Shown here: positions 1 to 6,885 of the stretch, in pieces | How the letters are laid out: the number at the start of each line of letters is the position of its first letter | Position numbering within the stretch: position 1 is the stretch's first letter | Virus record (IMG/VR): IMGVR_UViG_3300011115_000135 | Span: 1 to 28,341 of that record | Length of the DNA: 28,341 nt | Direction: 5' to 3' (one strand) | Source of the DNA: a virus | The notes under the pieces: model-generated | What the model saw: the letters and a program-made list of their open reading frames with translations, nothing else | What the model was told of the DNA's origin: nothing | The model's database searches: none | Position numbers and translations under genes: made by a program

Positions 1-2
1 CC

Positions 3-416
3 TATGGCAAGGGCGCAATCATTGCGGCGCAAAAGTGGCGCGATGTTCTGGACGGTTTGAACGCCTTGCGTAACGATAAGGGCATGTCGGTTATCCTGCT
101 GGCCCATACCGCTATCAAGCGCTTTGACAGTCCAGAGGTCGAACCATACGACCGCTATCAGCCCAAGCTACAGGAGCGTTCTAGTTCCGTGGTGCGTGAA
201 TGGGCGGATGCTGTACTGTTTGCCAACTATAAGACCATTGTCAAGAAGGACGATGTAGGATTCAACAAGACGAGCAACCGGGGAATTTCAACGGGCGAAA
301 GATTGTTGTTTACGAGCGAGCGGCCAGCCTATATGGCCAAGAACCGCTACGGACTGCCAGACACCATACCAATGATCTGGTCCGAATTTTCTAACTCCAT
401 CAAAAAAGGAAACTAA
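3..416 (+). CDS. RecA-like/Sak4-type phage ATPase, C-terminal part (5' truncated)
   Basis: The reading frame is open from the left edge, so the N-terminus with the Walker A site lies outside the window. The visible 137 residues include YGKGAIIAAQKWRDVLDGL, a hydrophobic strand ending in a histidine (VILLAHTAIKRF) and WADAVLFANY, a pattern I recognise from the C-terminal half of phage RecA-like NTPases (AAA_24/Sak4 family). These proteins promote single-strand annealing and recombination during phage replication. The TTG at 57 is not a credible start because upstream codons in the same frame continue the conserved fold. It ends three bases before the DUF669 gene, and the next genes encode a Cas4-like nuclease and a resolvase, which supports a recombination role. 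The family is fairly sure; the exact subfamily is not, because the nucleotide-binding loop is missing from view. Confidence 0.8.
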   Translation, partial: YGKGAIIAAQKWRDVLDGLNALRNDKGMSVILLAHTAIKRFDSPEVEPYDRYQPKLQERSSSVVREWADAVLFANYKTIVKKDDVGFNKTSNRGISTGERLLFTSERPAYMAKNRYGLPDTIPMIWSEFSNSIKKGN

Positions 417-419
417 ACC

Positions 420-884
420 ATGGCTAAGGTCCATTTCGATATTAACACCTATGAAGCGCCTAAGAACGACTTCACCCCATTGCCCAAGGGCGAATACATG
501 GCAATGGTCACAGAGAGCCAGATGAAGGTCACCAAGGCGGGTACGGGCGAATATCTTGCCCTGACCATGCAGATCATTGAAGGCAAGTATGCCGATCGCA
601 AGATTTGGGAAAACCTGAACTTGCATAACCCTAACGAGGTTGCCGAACAAATCGCTCGTGCAAACCTTAAGGCTATCTCAGCCGCTTGCGGTTTTGAATC
701 GCTTGATGACACCGACCAGCTTAACGATATTCCGTTTATTCTGGTTTTGGACATTGATCGCAAGGACCCCACCAGGAACCGCGTGATGGGCTACAAGCGC
801 GCTGGGTCTGGTGCAGCACCATTTAAAAATGCAATTGGCGCACACGCCCCAGAGACCGCCGCAAAGCCTTGGGAGCGCAAGTAA
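420..884 (+). CDS. DUF669 family protein, putative single-stranded DNA-binding partner
   Basis: This 154-residue protein matches the pattern of phage DUF669 proteins: an N-terminal YEAP...FTPLPKGEYMAMVTES segment, a central KAGTGEYLALTMQIIEG strand pair, RKIWENLNLHNPN, and a C-terminal stretch of small residues ending PWERK. DUF669 proteins are commonly encoded beside Sak4-like ATPases and Cas4-like nucleases and are thought to bind single-stranded DNA in phage recombination; that role is inferred from family context. The ATG at 420 follows the stop of the ATPase gene by three bases, with AAAAAAGGAAAC just upstream as a good ribosome-binding site. The stop abuts the start of the nuclease gene, so the three genes form an operon. 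No catalytic motif is visible. Confidence 0.82.
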   Translation: MAKVHFDINTYEAPKNDFTPLPKGEYMAMVTESQMKVTKAGTGEYLALTMQIIEGKYADRKIWENLNLHNPNEVAEQIARANLKAISAACGFESLDDTDQLNDIPFILVLDIDRKDPTRNRVMGYKRAGSGAAPFKNAIGAHAPETAAKPWERK

Positions 885-1898
885 ATGAGTAAGCCCGATC
901 AGGTGACGACCGCTAGCCAAATCTTTGGCTGGTATGAAGCCAAGACCGAGGATTTCCGGGAACACCTTGGTGCGTCCTTGATCGGGCATAACTGCAACCG
1001 ATATCTATGGCTCAATTTCCGCTGGGCCGTTAAACCGAAATTTGAGGGGCGTATTTTGCGCCTCTTTAATACCGGGCATCGAGAGGAAGCCCGAATCCAT
1101 GAGGAACTTCGCGGCATTGGCGTTGAACTTCATGTGGAAGAAAACGGTAAACAGATTACTTGTCGCAATGACTCGGGTCATTTTGGTGGGTCTGTCGATG
1201 GCGTAGGAAAAGGTTTTGTCGAAAATCCTAACGTCTGGGCCGTCCTCGAGTGCAAAACCATGGGAGACAAGGCGTTCACCAAGCTTTCCGCCTGGTGCGT
1301 CGAGACTGAAAAGCCACAACATTTTGCGCAGATGCAAGTCTATATGGGTCTGCTAAAGCTTGACGCGGCCTTGTATATCGCGATCAACAAAAATACCGAC
1401 GCGATCTACACGGAGTGGATCACCGCAGATAATGCGGTGTTTAAGCAATATAATCACCGCGCCAACACGATTGTTGAGGCTAAGACTGCACCACTAAGAC
1501 TAAGCGACGATCCTGCATACTGGGAATGTAAGTTCTGCGATATGTATCGGCTTTGCCATCATGCAGAGCCAGCGCAAGTCAATTGCCGCACATGCGCCCA
1601 TTCAACGCCCATTGCCGATGGTAAATGGCGCTGTGAATTGGCCGATACGCTTTTGACTGGCGCGGATCAGCGCAAGGGTTGCGACCAGCATCTATTGATT
1701 CCAGACTTTGTACATAACGCGGAACCGATAGATGCTGGCGTCAACTTCATCGAATACAAGAACAAAGAAACTGGCGAGATTTTCACCCATGGTAAAAAAG
1801 TCACACAACCACGGGACAGCCTCGCCAAGCGCCAGGCCGAAGGCCGCAAGCGCGGTTCTAATAATGGAATGCCTTTTGATGACATCTGCCCGTTTTAA
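885..1898 (+). CDS. PD-(D/E)XK exonuclease, Cas4-like, with SSB-like acidic C-terminal tip
   Basis: The protein has 337 residues. The nuclease core is visible as GGSVDG (D105), LECKT (E122, K124) and a Q-x-x-x-Y motif at QMQVYM (Q149 to Y153). One N-terminal cysteine (C37) plus C215, C218 and C224 matches the four-cysteine Fe-S arrangement of Cas4/AddB-type nucleases. A second cysteine group (C234, C237, C250, C266) may bind zinc. Such enzymes resect DNA ends to give single strands for annealing, which fits the ATPase and DUF669 neighbours. The ATG at 885 directly follows the previous stop. The last residues, MPFDDICPF, resemble the acidic tip of bacterial SSB (FDDDIPF). The 3' end overlaps the start of the HNH gene. 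The nuclease call is firm; polarity and substrate are unknown. Confidence 0.85.
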   Translation: MSKPDQVTTASQIFGWYEAKTEDFREHLGASLIGHNCNRYLWLNFRWAVKPKFEGRILRLFNTGHREEARIHEELRGIGVELHVEENGKQITCRNDSGHFGGSVDGVGKGFVENPNVWAVLECKTMGDKAFTKLSAWCVETEKPQHFAQMQVYMGLLKLDAALYIAINKNTDAIYTEWITADNAVFKQYNHRANTIVEAKTAPLRLSDDPAYWECKFCDMYRLCHHAEPAQVNCRTCAHSTPIADGKWRCELADTLLTGADQRKGCDQHLLIPDFVHNAEPIDAGVNFIEYKNKETGEIFTHGKKVTQPRDSLAKRQAEGRKRGSNNGMPFDDICPF

Positions 1899-2316
1899 TT
1901 TTGAAGAATTTACAGATGAAGTGTGGAAAGAAATTCCTTCAATGCCAACGCATATGGCTTCATCATATGGAAGGATTAAAGTTGTTCCATACAAAGCAAA
2001 AATGCCATATGGCGGTTACAGGCAATATGGAAATACCGCAATTTTTGGAGCGTTTGATAAAAAATATAAACGTTTTCAAATTATTTACAAAAATAAAACT
2101 TACAAAGTACATCGTTTGGTATGCGAAGCATTTCATGGGTCGCCACCGCCAAATAAAAACATTTGTATGCATTTGGATGAAAATTCAAAAAATAACAAAC
2201 CCGAAAATCTTGCATGGGGAACTCAAAAAGAAAATTTAAATGCTCCCGGTTTTATTGAATATTGCAAAAACAGAACTGGAAAAAATAATCCATTATACAA
2301 AGGAAGAAAAAAATGA
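1879..2316 (+). CDS. NUMOD4-HNH homing endonuclease, free-standing
   Basis: This 145-residue protein starts with a NUMOD4-type segment (EVWKEIPSMPTHMASSYGRI, residues 14-33), followed by an HNH_3-type core: KVHRLVCEAF (H78), MHLDEN (H98) and NNKPENLAWG (N110). It ends with RTGKNNPLYKG, like the first half of a NUMOD3 DNA-binding motif. Such proteins nick or cut DNA at homing sites and spread as selfish genes between phages. The start at 1879 was chosen because upstream codons in the same frame only shadow the nuclease gene. The gene overlaps that nuclease's 3' end by 20 bases, and its TGA overlaps the ATG of the resolvase gene. Codons are strikingly A-rich compared with both neighbours, indicating recent acquisition. 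Family is sure; the exact start is uncertain. Confidence 0.85.
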   Translation: MTSARFNFEEFTDEVWKEIPSMPTHMASSYGRIKVVPYKAKMPYGGYRQYGNTAIFGAFDKKYKRFQIIYKNKTYKVHRLVCEAFHGSPPPNKNICMHLDENSKNNKPENLAWGTQKENLNAPGFIEYCKNRTGKNNPLYKGRKK

Positions 2317-2774
2317 CACCCATCATTGGCATTGATCCAGGTCTCTCTGGAGCCTTGGCTCTATTGACTGACGATGGATTGGAAATCTTTGACATGCCCA
2401 CCTTGCAGGATGGCACCAAGCGGCGTGTAGACCATGCCCAGCTTGCGGTTATCTTGGACGTATGGGCCAAACATCAAGGCATCAGGTGCATCATAGAAAA
2501 GGTTGCATCTATGCCGGGAAATGGCCACGCCGGGGCGTTTACATTTGGACGCGCTGCCGGGGTGGTTATTGGGGCCGTTGCGGCTAATTTTATTCCGATT
2601 GTGGAGGTCACGCCGCAAGTTTGGAAAAGAGTTACCAAGACGCCGACTGATAAGGATGGGGCGCGGCTAAGAGCATCTGAACTTATGCCGCGCCAGTCTC
2701 ACCAATGGCCACTTAAAAAGCATGATGGACGGGCAGAAGCCGCCATTATCGCTTATTATGGGACGCTTGTTTAA
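2313..2774 (+). CDS. RuvC-like Holliday junction resolvase (RNase H fold)
   Basis: This 153-residue protein opens with IIGIDPGLSGALAL, the first RuvC strand with catalytic D8, then CIIEKV with E62, and ends with KKHDGRAEAAIIAYYG carrying D138 and E142, the usual four acidic positions of RuvC-type nucleases. The size is typical for phage RuvC-like resolvases, which cut branched DNA made during recombination and replication before packaging. The ATG at 2313 overlaps the HNH stop (ATGA) and is preceded by AAAGGAAG, a strong ribosome-binding site that lies inside the HNH gene, so the site may have been provided or preserved when the HNH gene was inserted. The last 29 bases overlap, tail to tail, the 3' end of the endolysin gene on the other strand. 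Confidence 0.88.
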   Translation: MTPIIGIDPGLSGALALLTDDGLEIFDMPTLQDGTKRRVDHAQLAVILDVWAKHQGIRCIIEKVASMPGNGHAGAFTFGRAAGVVIGAVAANFIPIVEVTPQVWKRVTKTPTDKDGARLRASELMPRQSHQWPLKKHDGRAEAAIIAYYGTLV

Positions 2775-3279
2775 GCATCATCTTGGCTCGTCTTGATACT
2801 TCGTCAACGCGCCGTTCCCAACCCTTGCCGAATGTTTTCCAAGTCGGCAAGGCGTTGAGGAAATTCAAACGCGCCTCGCAGTATTTTTCAATCAGGGTTT
2901 CCTGATCTTTCTTTAAAATAGCAGCAAGGGTTTTAGGTCCAATTGCCCCGTCCGTGACAAGACCGAGGCAAGATTGAAGTACCTTAACCGCACGCATAGG
3001 CCCCGCGTTAACTGCAAAGTCGAAAATCGCATAATCAACTCCTTCAGGCAAAGCATCGCCGCTTATCTTATCCCAGTAATTGTCCCTGTAGAAGGGCGTG
3101 ACGGCCTTGGGCGTCAAGGCTCGCATATCAGCCTCATGGCATATCTCGCCCGTGTACGCCTCCCAGGCGGCCTTGGTGACGCCAAGGCAAGTCATACCGC
3201 CCGGATCAATTGGATGGTTTACGAAACCGCCCTCAGATTTAAGCAAGAGCCGCAGGGATTCGTCAAAGTTACCGTTCAT
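2746..3279 (-). CDS. Endolysin, glycoside hydrolase family 108
   Basis: The 177-residue protein has the GH108 signature SEGGFVNHPIDPGGMTCLGVT: catalytic E16, then D25-PGG and the glycine-valine-threonine turn. The second half (FDFAVNAGPMRAVKVLQ...TDGAIGPKTL) is the peptidoglycan-binding domain usually attached to this family. It would cleave the glycan chain of peptidoglycan at the end of infection. I see no N-terminal signal or signal-anchor segment, so export should depend on the holin encoded immediately upstream, whose stop overlaps this ATG (ATGA). It is the last gene of the leftward late operon, the usual place for lysis genes in such phages, and its 3' end overlaps the RuvC-like gene. 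The common T-x-x/Y-G-V-T motif reads TCLGVT here. Confidence 0.92.
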   Translation of the reverse strand: MNGNFDESLRLLLKSEGGFVNHPIDPGGMTCLGVTKAAWEAYTGEICHEADMRALTPKAVTPFYRDNYWDKISGDALPEGVDYAIFDFAVNAGPMRAVKVLQSCLGLVTDGAIGPKTLAAILKKDQETLIEKYCEARLNFLNALPTWKTFGKGWERRVDEVSRRAKMMLKQASHNKR

Positions 3280-3665
3280 TTTGAAGCAACGCCTTTTAGT
3301 TTTTCATATGTACGCAAACCGCCCATGCCCAGCATACCAAACATCAGTTCCCACAAGCTGTTATCGAGCGAGGGCGGCGTAGGAAGCGGGTAATGGGCTA
3401 TGCCCGCCACCCAGACCGCAATAGGTGACAGAGTGTATTGGTACATAAGGGCAATGGCGCAGACCCAGCCAATGGCAGGACGCCATCCGGCAACAAACAT
3501 CGATGAGTTATTGGCTTCAGCCGCATTGACGGTGTTTTGTTGTGCATCCCAAGACAGCAGGGATTCACGCAATGCGGCCTCGGCCTTAATCTTTTCCGCC
3601 GGGTCTGGAACGAACTTATCTACAATCTTTAGGCCAGCGGCAATCGCATCATTAACGCCAAACAT
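3276..3665 (-). CDS. Holin of the 3-TM type (PF11351-like)
   Basis: Starting at the ATG at 3665 the product has 129 residues. An upstream ATG at 3683 lies within the previous gene, and the downstream one is favoured because CAGGGGAATAAG places a good Shine-Dalgarno just before it. After a charged amphipathic N-terminal half (EKIKAEAALRESLLSWDAQQ) come FVAGWRPAIGWVCAIALMYQ, a second hydrophobic stretch (LSPIAVWVAGIA) and LWELMFGMLGMGGLRTYEKLKG. The GWRP...GW pattern with a C-terminal R-T-x-E-K is characteristic of the phage 3-TM holin family. It would form the membrane lesion that lets the endolysin through. It lies directly upstream of, and overlaps, the endolysin gene, which supports the call. 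Confidence 0.85.
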   Translation of the reverse strand: MFGVNDAIAAGLKIVDKFVPDPAEKIKAEAALRESLLSWDAQQNTVNAAEANNSSMFVAGWRPAIGWVCAIALMYQYTLSPIAVWVAGIAHYPLPTPPSLDNSLWELMFGMLGMGGLRTYEKLKGVASK

Positions 3666-3666
3666 C

Positions 3667-4641
3667 TTATTCCCCTGACGCATCTATAACTGCCTGGCCC
3701 CTGAAATAGGCCACGTTCTCGATAACTTCCACCAATTCAGGCGGCAGCATCATGCCGTTCCTAAACGTCAAGACCGCAAAGCCTGAGCAATGAGGGCTTG
3801 GGTTATTCTCGGCATAGTCAAACTGTGGGCCATTCGGATCCGCTAGTGTGCCTGTATCAACACCATACCTGCGCCCGTTATAATCACCCCACGGCGTGAT
3901 AGCCAAACGGTGCAGGTGCCCAGTGACGATATTGCGTCCAGACTTCAGGGCGTTGTTGTAAGTCGCATGAACGCCATTGTTGTAACGGTGCTTGATCATG
4001 GTGTTATCGTTAATGTTCAAGGACCATGCAAAATTCCATGCATGGAAGCGTTCGTCTAGCCTTTGAACAAGGCCCTCAAATCCAGGTACAGCGACACAAA
4101 GAGTACGGTCAAGCCGCATATCGTGATTGCCAACATTCCAAAACAAATCCGCTTTTGTCTTTGATGCTAAAATTATTTCGTTCAGCCGCTCATCGCAGAT
4201 TTCAAGTTCTTCCTTAACGGAAGGAAGCTTGGACCAACCAAGCGGCGGATGGCGGCTAACGCCCGCACCGTCGAATATGTCGCCATTGGCGATAATGGTC
4301 TTGGGGTTCAGTTCCTTGATCAATTCCACCAGCGCCATATTGGCTACGGTTTGATCGTGATCTGGCCAGAAATGCGCGTCTGAAAAGACGATAATGACAC
4401 CGTTGTCAATTCGGTAATCATTCTGGCGAGAATAGGCGCGGCCAACGTCTGTGCGCCAGGTTCGATCTTGGCCTTTTGTGATTTTGTTTTCGGTTGTTGC
4501 TAAGATTATGCCCTTGTTAGCCAAAGCGGCCCTGCGCCTATAGATACTTCGAATATCCATATCGAGGATGCCGCTTACGGCTATTGGGCTTCCACCACTT
4601 TGTTGCCAAGCCGTGACAAACTCATCATCCGTATAAGACAC
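3667..4641 (-). CDS. Calcineurin-like metallophosphoesterase with N-terminal helix-turn-helix-like region
   Basis: The 324-residue protein has all metallophosphoesterase motifs in order: FSDAHF (D88, H90), ANGDIFDG (119-124), GNHDMR (171-176) and GHLHR (241-245). They bind a di-metal centre that hydrolyses phosphodiesters or phosphomonoesters. The first 45 residues (FVTAWQQSGGSPIAVSGIL...IRSIYRRRAAL) look like a helix-turn-helix, suggesting DNA binding, so a nucleic-acid substrate is plausible but unproven. Translation probably begins at GTG (4641), preceded by AAGGAACCTAT. The gene sits between the DUF5856-type gene and the holin. Phages often carry such an enzyme in late regions; its role in infection is unclear to me. 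The enzyme class is certain from the motifs. Confidence 0.88.
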   Translation of the reverse strand: MSYTDDEFVTAWQQSGGSPIAVSGILDMDIRSIYRRRAALANKGIILATTENKITKGQDRTWRTDVGRAYSRQNDYRIDNGVIIVFSDAHFWPDHDQTVANMALVELIKELNPKTIIANGDIFDGAGVSRHPPLGWSKLPSVKEELEICDERLNEIILASKTKADLFWNVGNHDMRLDRTLCVAVPGFEGLVQRLDERFHAWNFAWSLNINDNTMIKHRYNNGVHATYNNALKSGRNIVTGHLHRLAITPWGDYNGRRYGVDTGTLADPNGPQFDYAENNPSPHCSGFAVLTFRNGMMLPPELVEVIENVAYFRGQAVIDASGE

Positions 4642-4659
4642 ATAGGTTCCTTACTTTGA

Positions 4660-5013
4660 TTATTTGAGGTTCACTAGTTTGTAATGGGTTGAGGAATAAT
4701 GTTGCATCAGATCGTCAATCAGGTTTTCGATCATGGTATTGTTCTTGGCGATCTTGCTGCGATTGGTCGCTATCCAAGCCAGTTCATCCCGAATCTTGCT
4801 GGTTATATCATCCTTGGGCATCATCAAGATGCGGACTTCGCCAATCAGGCCATACCAACCTTGATACGCTTCCACGATGGCGTCGATCTTATCAATCAGG
4901 CCGTCATAGAAATAGCAAAGGGCGCTATGTTCGCTAAATGACTTTGTAGCCCAATGCGCCGTATGGGCGGCATTACGCATGGCAAAAACGTGAGATACAA
5001 GTTCTTCGATCAT
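4660..5013 (-). CDS. Ferritin/Dps-like small phage protein (DUF5856-type)
   Basis: This 117-residue helical protein contains VFAMRNAAHTAHWATKSFSE followed by EHSALCYFYDGLIDKIDAIVE. The spacing of histidines and acidic residues (HTAHW, EH, YD, D, E) resembles the first helices of ferritin/Dps-like proteins and the phage DUF5856 family. Ferritin-like proteins bind metal ions or protect DNA, but this copy is shorter than a typical Dps and I cannot tell whether a full di-iron site is present. The ATG at 5013 is preceded by AAGGATATTTGAA. It lies between a small membrane protein gene and the metallophosphoesterase gene in the late operon. The family resemblance is moderately sure; the function is open. 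Confidence 0.6.
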   Translation of the reverse strand: MIEELVSHVFAMRNAAHTAHWATKSFSEHSALCYFYDGLIDKIDAIVEAYQGWYGLIGEVRILMMPKDDITSKIRDELAWIATNRSKIAKNNTMIENLIDDLMQHYSSTHYKLVNLK

Positions 5014-5024
5014 TTCAAATATCC

Positions 5025-5246
5025 TTAATGGGTGCCAAACAGCTTGAGTTTGATAACGCTAAACAAAATAGCAAGCGCCCCAGCAATACTGGCAAGCCAT
5101 TTCATAAAGGCCACAACGCCATTGGCTGTTTTCCATGCCTGTACCAAACCCGTAATGTCCTCGGATTGCTTGGCAACGGCCTTGGTCAATGTAGCCATGT
5201 CGGCCTGAATCAAAGCAATCTGGGTTTCAACTGATTGATCGGACAT
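5025..5246 (-). CDS. Small coiled-coil membrane protein, possible lysis accessory
   Basis: The 73-residue product has a polar N-terminal half with a heptad-like run (LIQADMATLTKAVAKQSEDI) and one clear hydrophobic segment near the C-terminus (WLASIAGALAILFSVIKLKLF). This layout, a coiled coil followed by a membrane segment and a short basic tail, is common among small phage proteins resembling haemolysin XhlA and among holin accessories. It lies two genes upstream of the holin in the late operon, so a lysis-related or membrane-anchoring role is a reasonable guess but not shown. The start is the ATG at 5246, with only a weak Shine-Dalgarno (GGATT) ahead of it. Confidence 0.65.
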   Translation of the reverse strand: MSDQSVETQIALIQADMATLTKAVAKQSEDITGLVQAWKTANGVVAFMKWLASIAGALAILFSVIKLKLFGTH

Positions 5247-5260
5247 TGTTTGAATCCAGA

Positions 5261-5650
5261 TTATGTTATGGTTATGGCTTTAGTAGCGCCAACGGTTGTG
5301 CCAAATGGGTTTGAAGTAATAGAACTCCAAGTCCATTGCGTGCTACCATTAAACGTTGCAGACGCCCTAGTAAAGCTAACGCCGCCAATTACAAGCGTTG
5401 TCCAAGTTGGCAATGAAACCGTATTGGCGACTAATAAGGTTACAATGTTTGTTTCTACCCACCACAATCCGTTTATGGTGTTTGTACCCCATGCAGTAGG
5501 GGAAATGCTGCCACCAAGTGACGTTCTAAAACCATAATTATTAAAAAAACTGGGACCAGGCGTCCAATAGCCAACGGTGACGTTGCCTGAGTACGGACCC
5601 AAGCCAACTACGCCGCCGCTGCCCAGCATCATCATGCCAATGCCGCTCAT
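5261..5650 (-). CDS. Hypothetical glycine-rich structural protein, tail-fibre associated
   Basis: The ATG at 5650 overlaps the tail-fibre stop (TAATG), so the two are probably translationally coupled; a longer frame reaching 5680 only runs into the fibre gene. The 129 residues begin MSGIGMMMLGSGGVVGLGPY and continue with alternating small and beta-branched residues plus aromatic residues (GYWTPGPSFFNNYG, WGTNTINGLWWVET), typical of beta-rich phage surface proteins. No enzymatic motif is seen. Its position directly after the fibre gene suggests a fibre tip, a fibre assembly factor or a small receptor-binding protein. I do not recognise the family. Confidence 0.6.
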   Translation of the reverse strand: MSGIGMMMLGSGGVVGLGPYSGNVTVGYWTPGPSFFNNYGFRTSLGGSISPTAWGTNTINGLWWVETNIVTLLVANTVSLPTWTTLVIGGVSFTRASATFNGSTQWTWSSITSNPFGTTVGATKAITIT

Positions 5651-6885
5651 TAGGTGACCCCTACGCCGCTGATATACCAAGACGTTGACGTTACCTTGAT
5701 AATGGTTGCAACCGCGCCTACGGCCAATGTACGCACGCCTGTGGTCGTTCCGCCAGCCAACGTCAAAACGTTTGTTGAACCCGTGGCTATTTGGATCGTC
5801 CAGGTCACGCTTGCGCCATTGACGATGGAAATGGTCGTGCCAATTGGAAAGGCTTTTGTGCCATTGTCAGGGATAACGATAACCTGAGAAGCCGTCGAAC
5901 CCGTTGTGTAAACGTGAAAGCCCGCATCCGGCAAATCCAAAGTATAACTTGCCGTCTTGGACGCGCCGCCGACTTGAGGGACACCCCGATAACCTATGCT
6001 GCGGACCGACGTAGGCGCATATGCGGCAGCAAAAACAGCATCCGCGCTTATTCCCACCGTTCCGTTAATTTCAAGCTTGTACGTGTCCGTAGAAACAGCG
6101 CCAATGCCGATATTGCCTGATGGGCTGATGCCCATGCTAAAGGCAAAGCTTGTAATGTTGTTCCCAACCGTCCCAGAGGTCGTGCTGGTGGCAAACAAGA
6201 GGTTGCCGCTACTTTCGTATATGCCGCATGCATAGCCTGTCCCTGCGTACTTATACGCAGCCCCCGCCACATCGTAGTATGCATTGAACAGAAAGTTTCC
6301 ACCGCCGCCGACAAGCGTAAAGTCATCGCTTGAAAACACCTTAGAAAGTGTCCCGGTAATAGGCGCGGTCCCAATGCCGACATTGCCCGCTGCGTCAATA
6401 ACGAACGGCGATGTATCTGGGTTGGCGCTATCTTCAACGACAAACGAATTGCTTGTACCCGTATTGGTAATGCGAAATGCATCCACCGTGTCGTTAGCAA
6501 CCACGTTCAAAAGAGCGCCAGGCGTTGCCGTACCAATGCCGATATTGCCTGTAGCGTCTTTGTAGAACTGGTTGGTGCCAATGGCGATAATGCCCGTGCC
6601 GCCAGTAAGCGTTCCGGTATAATTTAGATTGGCCGAGAAGATGTTGCTGCCGTAGGACATAGCATCACCCGACACCGTGGCTTGACCAAGGCCTGTTAGC
6701 TTGAATCCACCCATCTTGATGTTGTTGGTCGGGGTCGATTGCCCGTCCTTGGTCAAGGTGTTGGTCAAGCCGTTGGCAAGGTCAGCCGTAAGGGCGTTGA
6801 ACACGGTCGAACTAATGGTCGTGCCCGTGACAACAGGCTGACCGCTAGTGTTGATATTGAATGTACCAGTGCCGTTGAAACTCAT
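5650..6885 (-). CDS. Tail fibre protein with GNIGIGT repeats
   Basis: The 411-residue protein has an N-terminal segment common to many phage fibres: ADLANGLTNTLTKDGQSTPT then IKMGGFKLTGLGQAT and GDAMSYG. This is followed by three repeats of the pattern (D/P)xxGNIGIGT (DATGNIGIGTATP, DAAGNVGIGTAPI, SPSGNIGIGAVST), each leading into a beta-strand unit. Such repeats form trimeric beta-structured shafts. The C-terminus is rich in Ser, Thr and Gly and may be the receptor-binding head. There is no S74-type chaperone catalytic pair in view. It lies downstream of the internal virion protein genes, overlapping gene 6882-8432 by ATGA. It should bind the host surface at the tail. The fibre call is firm by composition and N-terminal motif. 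Confidence 0.82.
   Translation of the reverse strand: MSFNGTGTFNINTSGQPVVTGTTISSTVFNALTADLANGLTNTLTKDGQSTPTNNIKMGGFKLTGLGQATVSGDAMSYGSNIFSANLNYTGTLTGGTGIIAIGTNQFYKDATGNIGIGTATPGALLNVVANDTVDAFRITNTGTSNSFVVEDSANPDTSPFVIDAAGNVGIGTAPITGTLSKVFSSDDFTLVGGGGNFLFNAYYDVAGAAYKYAGTGYACGIYESSGNLLFATSTTSGTVGNNITSFAFSMGISPSGNIGIGAVSTDTYKLEINGTVGISADAVFAAAYAPTSVRSIGYRGVPQVGGASKTASYTLDLPDAGFHVYTTGSTASQVIVIPDNGTKAFPIGTTISIVNGASVTWTIQIATGSTNVLTLAGGTTTGVRTLAVGAVATIIKVTSTSWYISGVGVT

Noticed and set aside
1732-1878. Extended N-terminus of the HNH gene from the upstream ATG
   Set aside because: This part reads the nuclease gene in another frame and does not resemble NUMOD4-HNH proteins. The start at 1879 leaves a normal domain layout.
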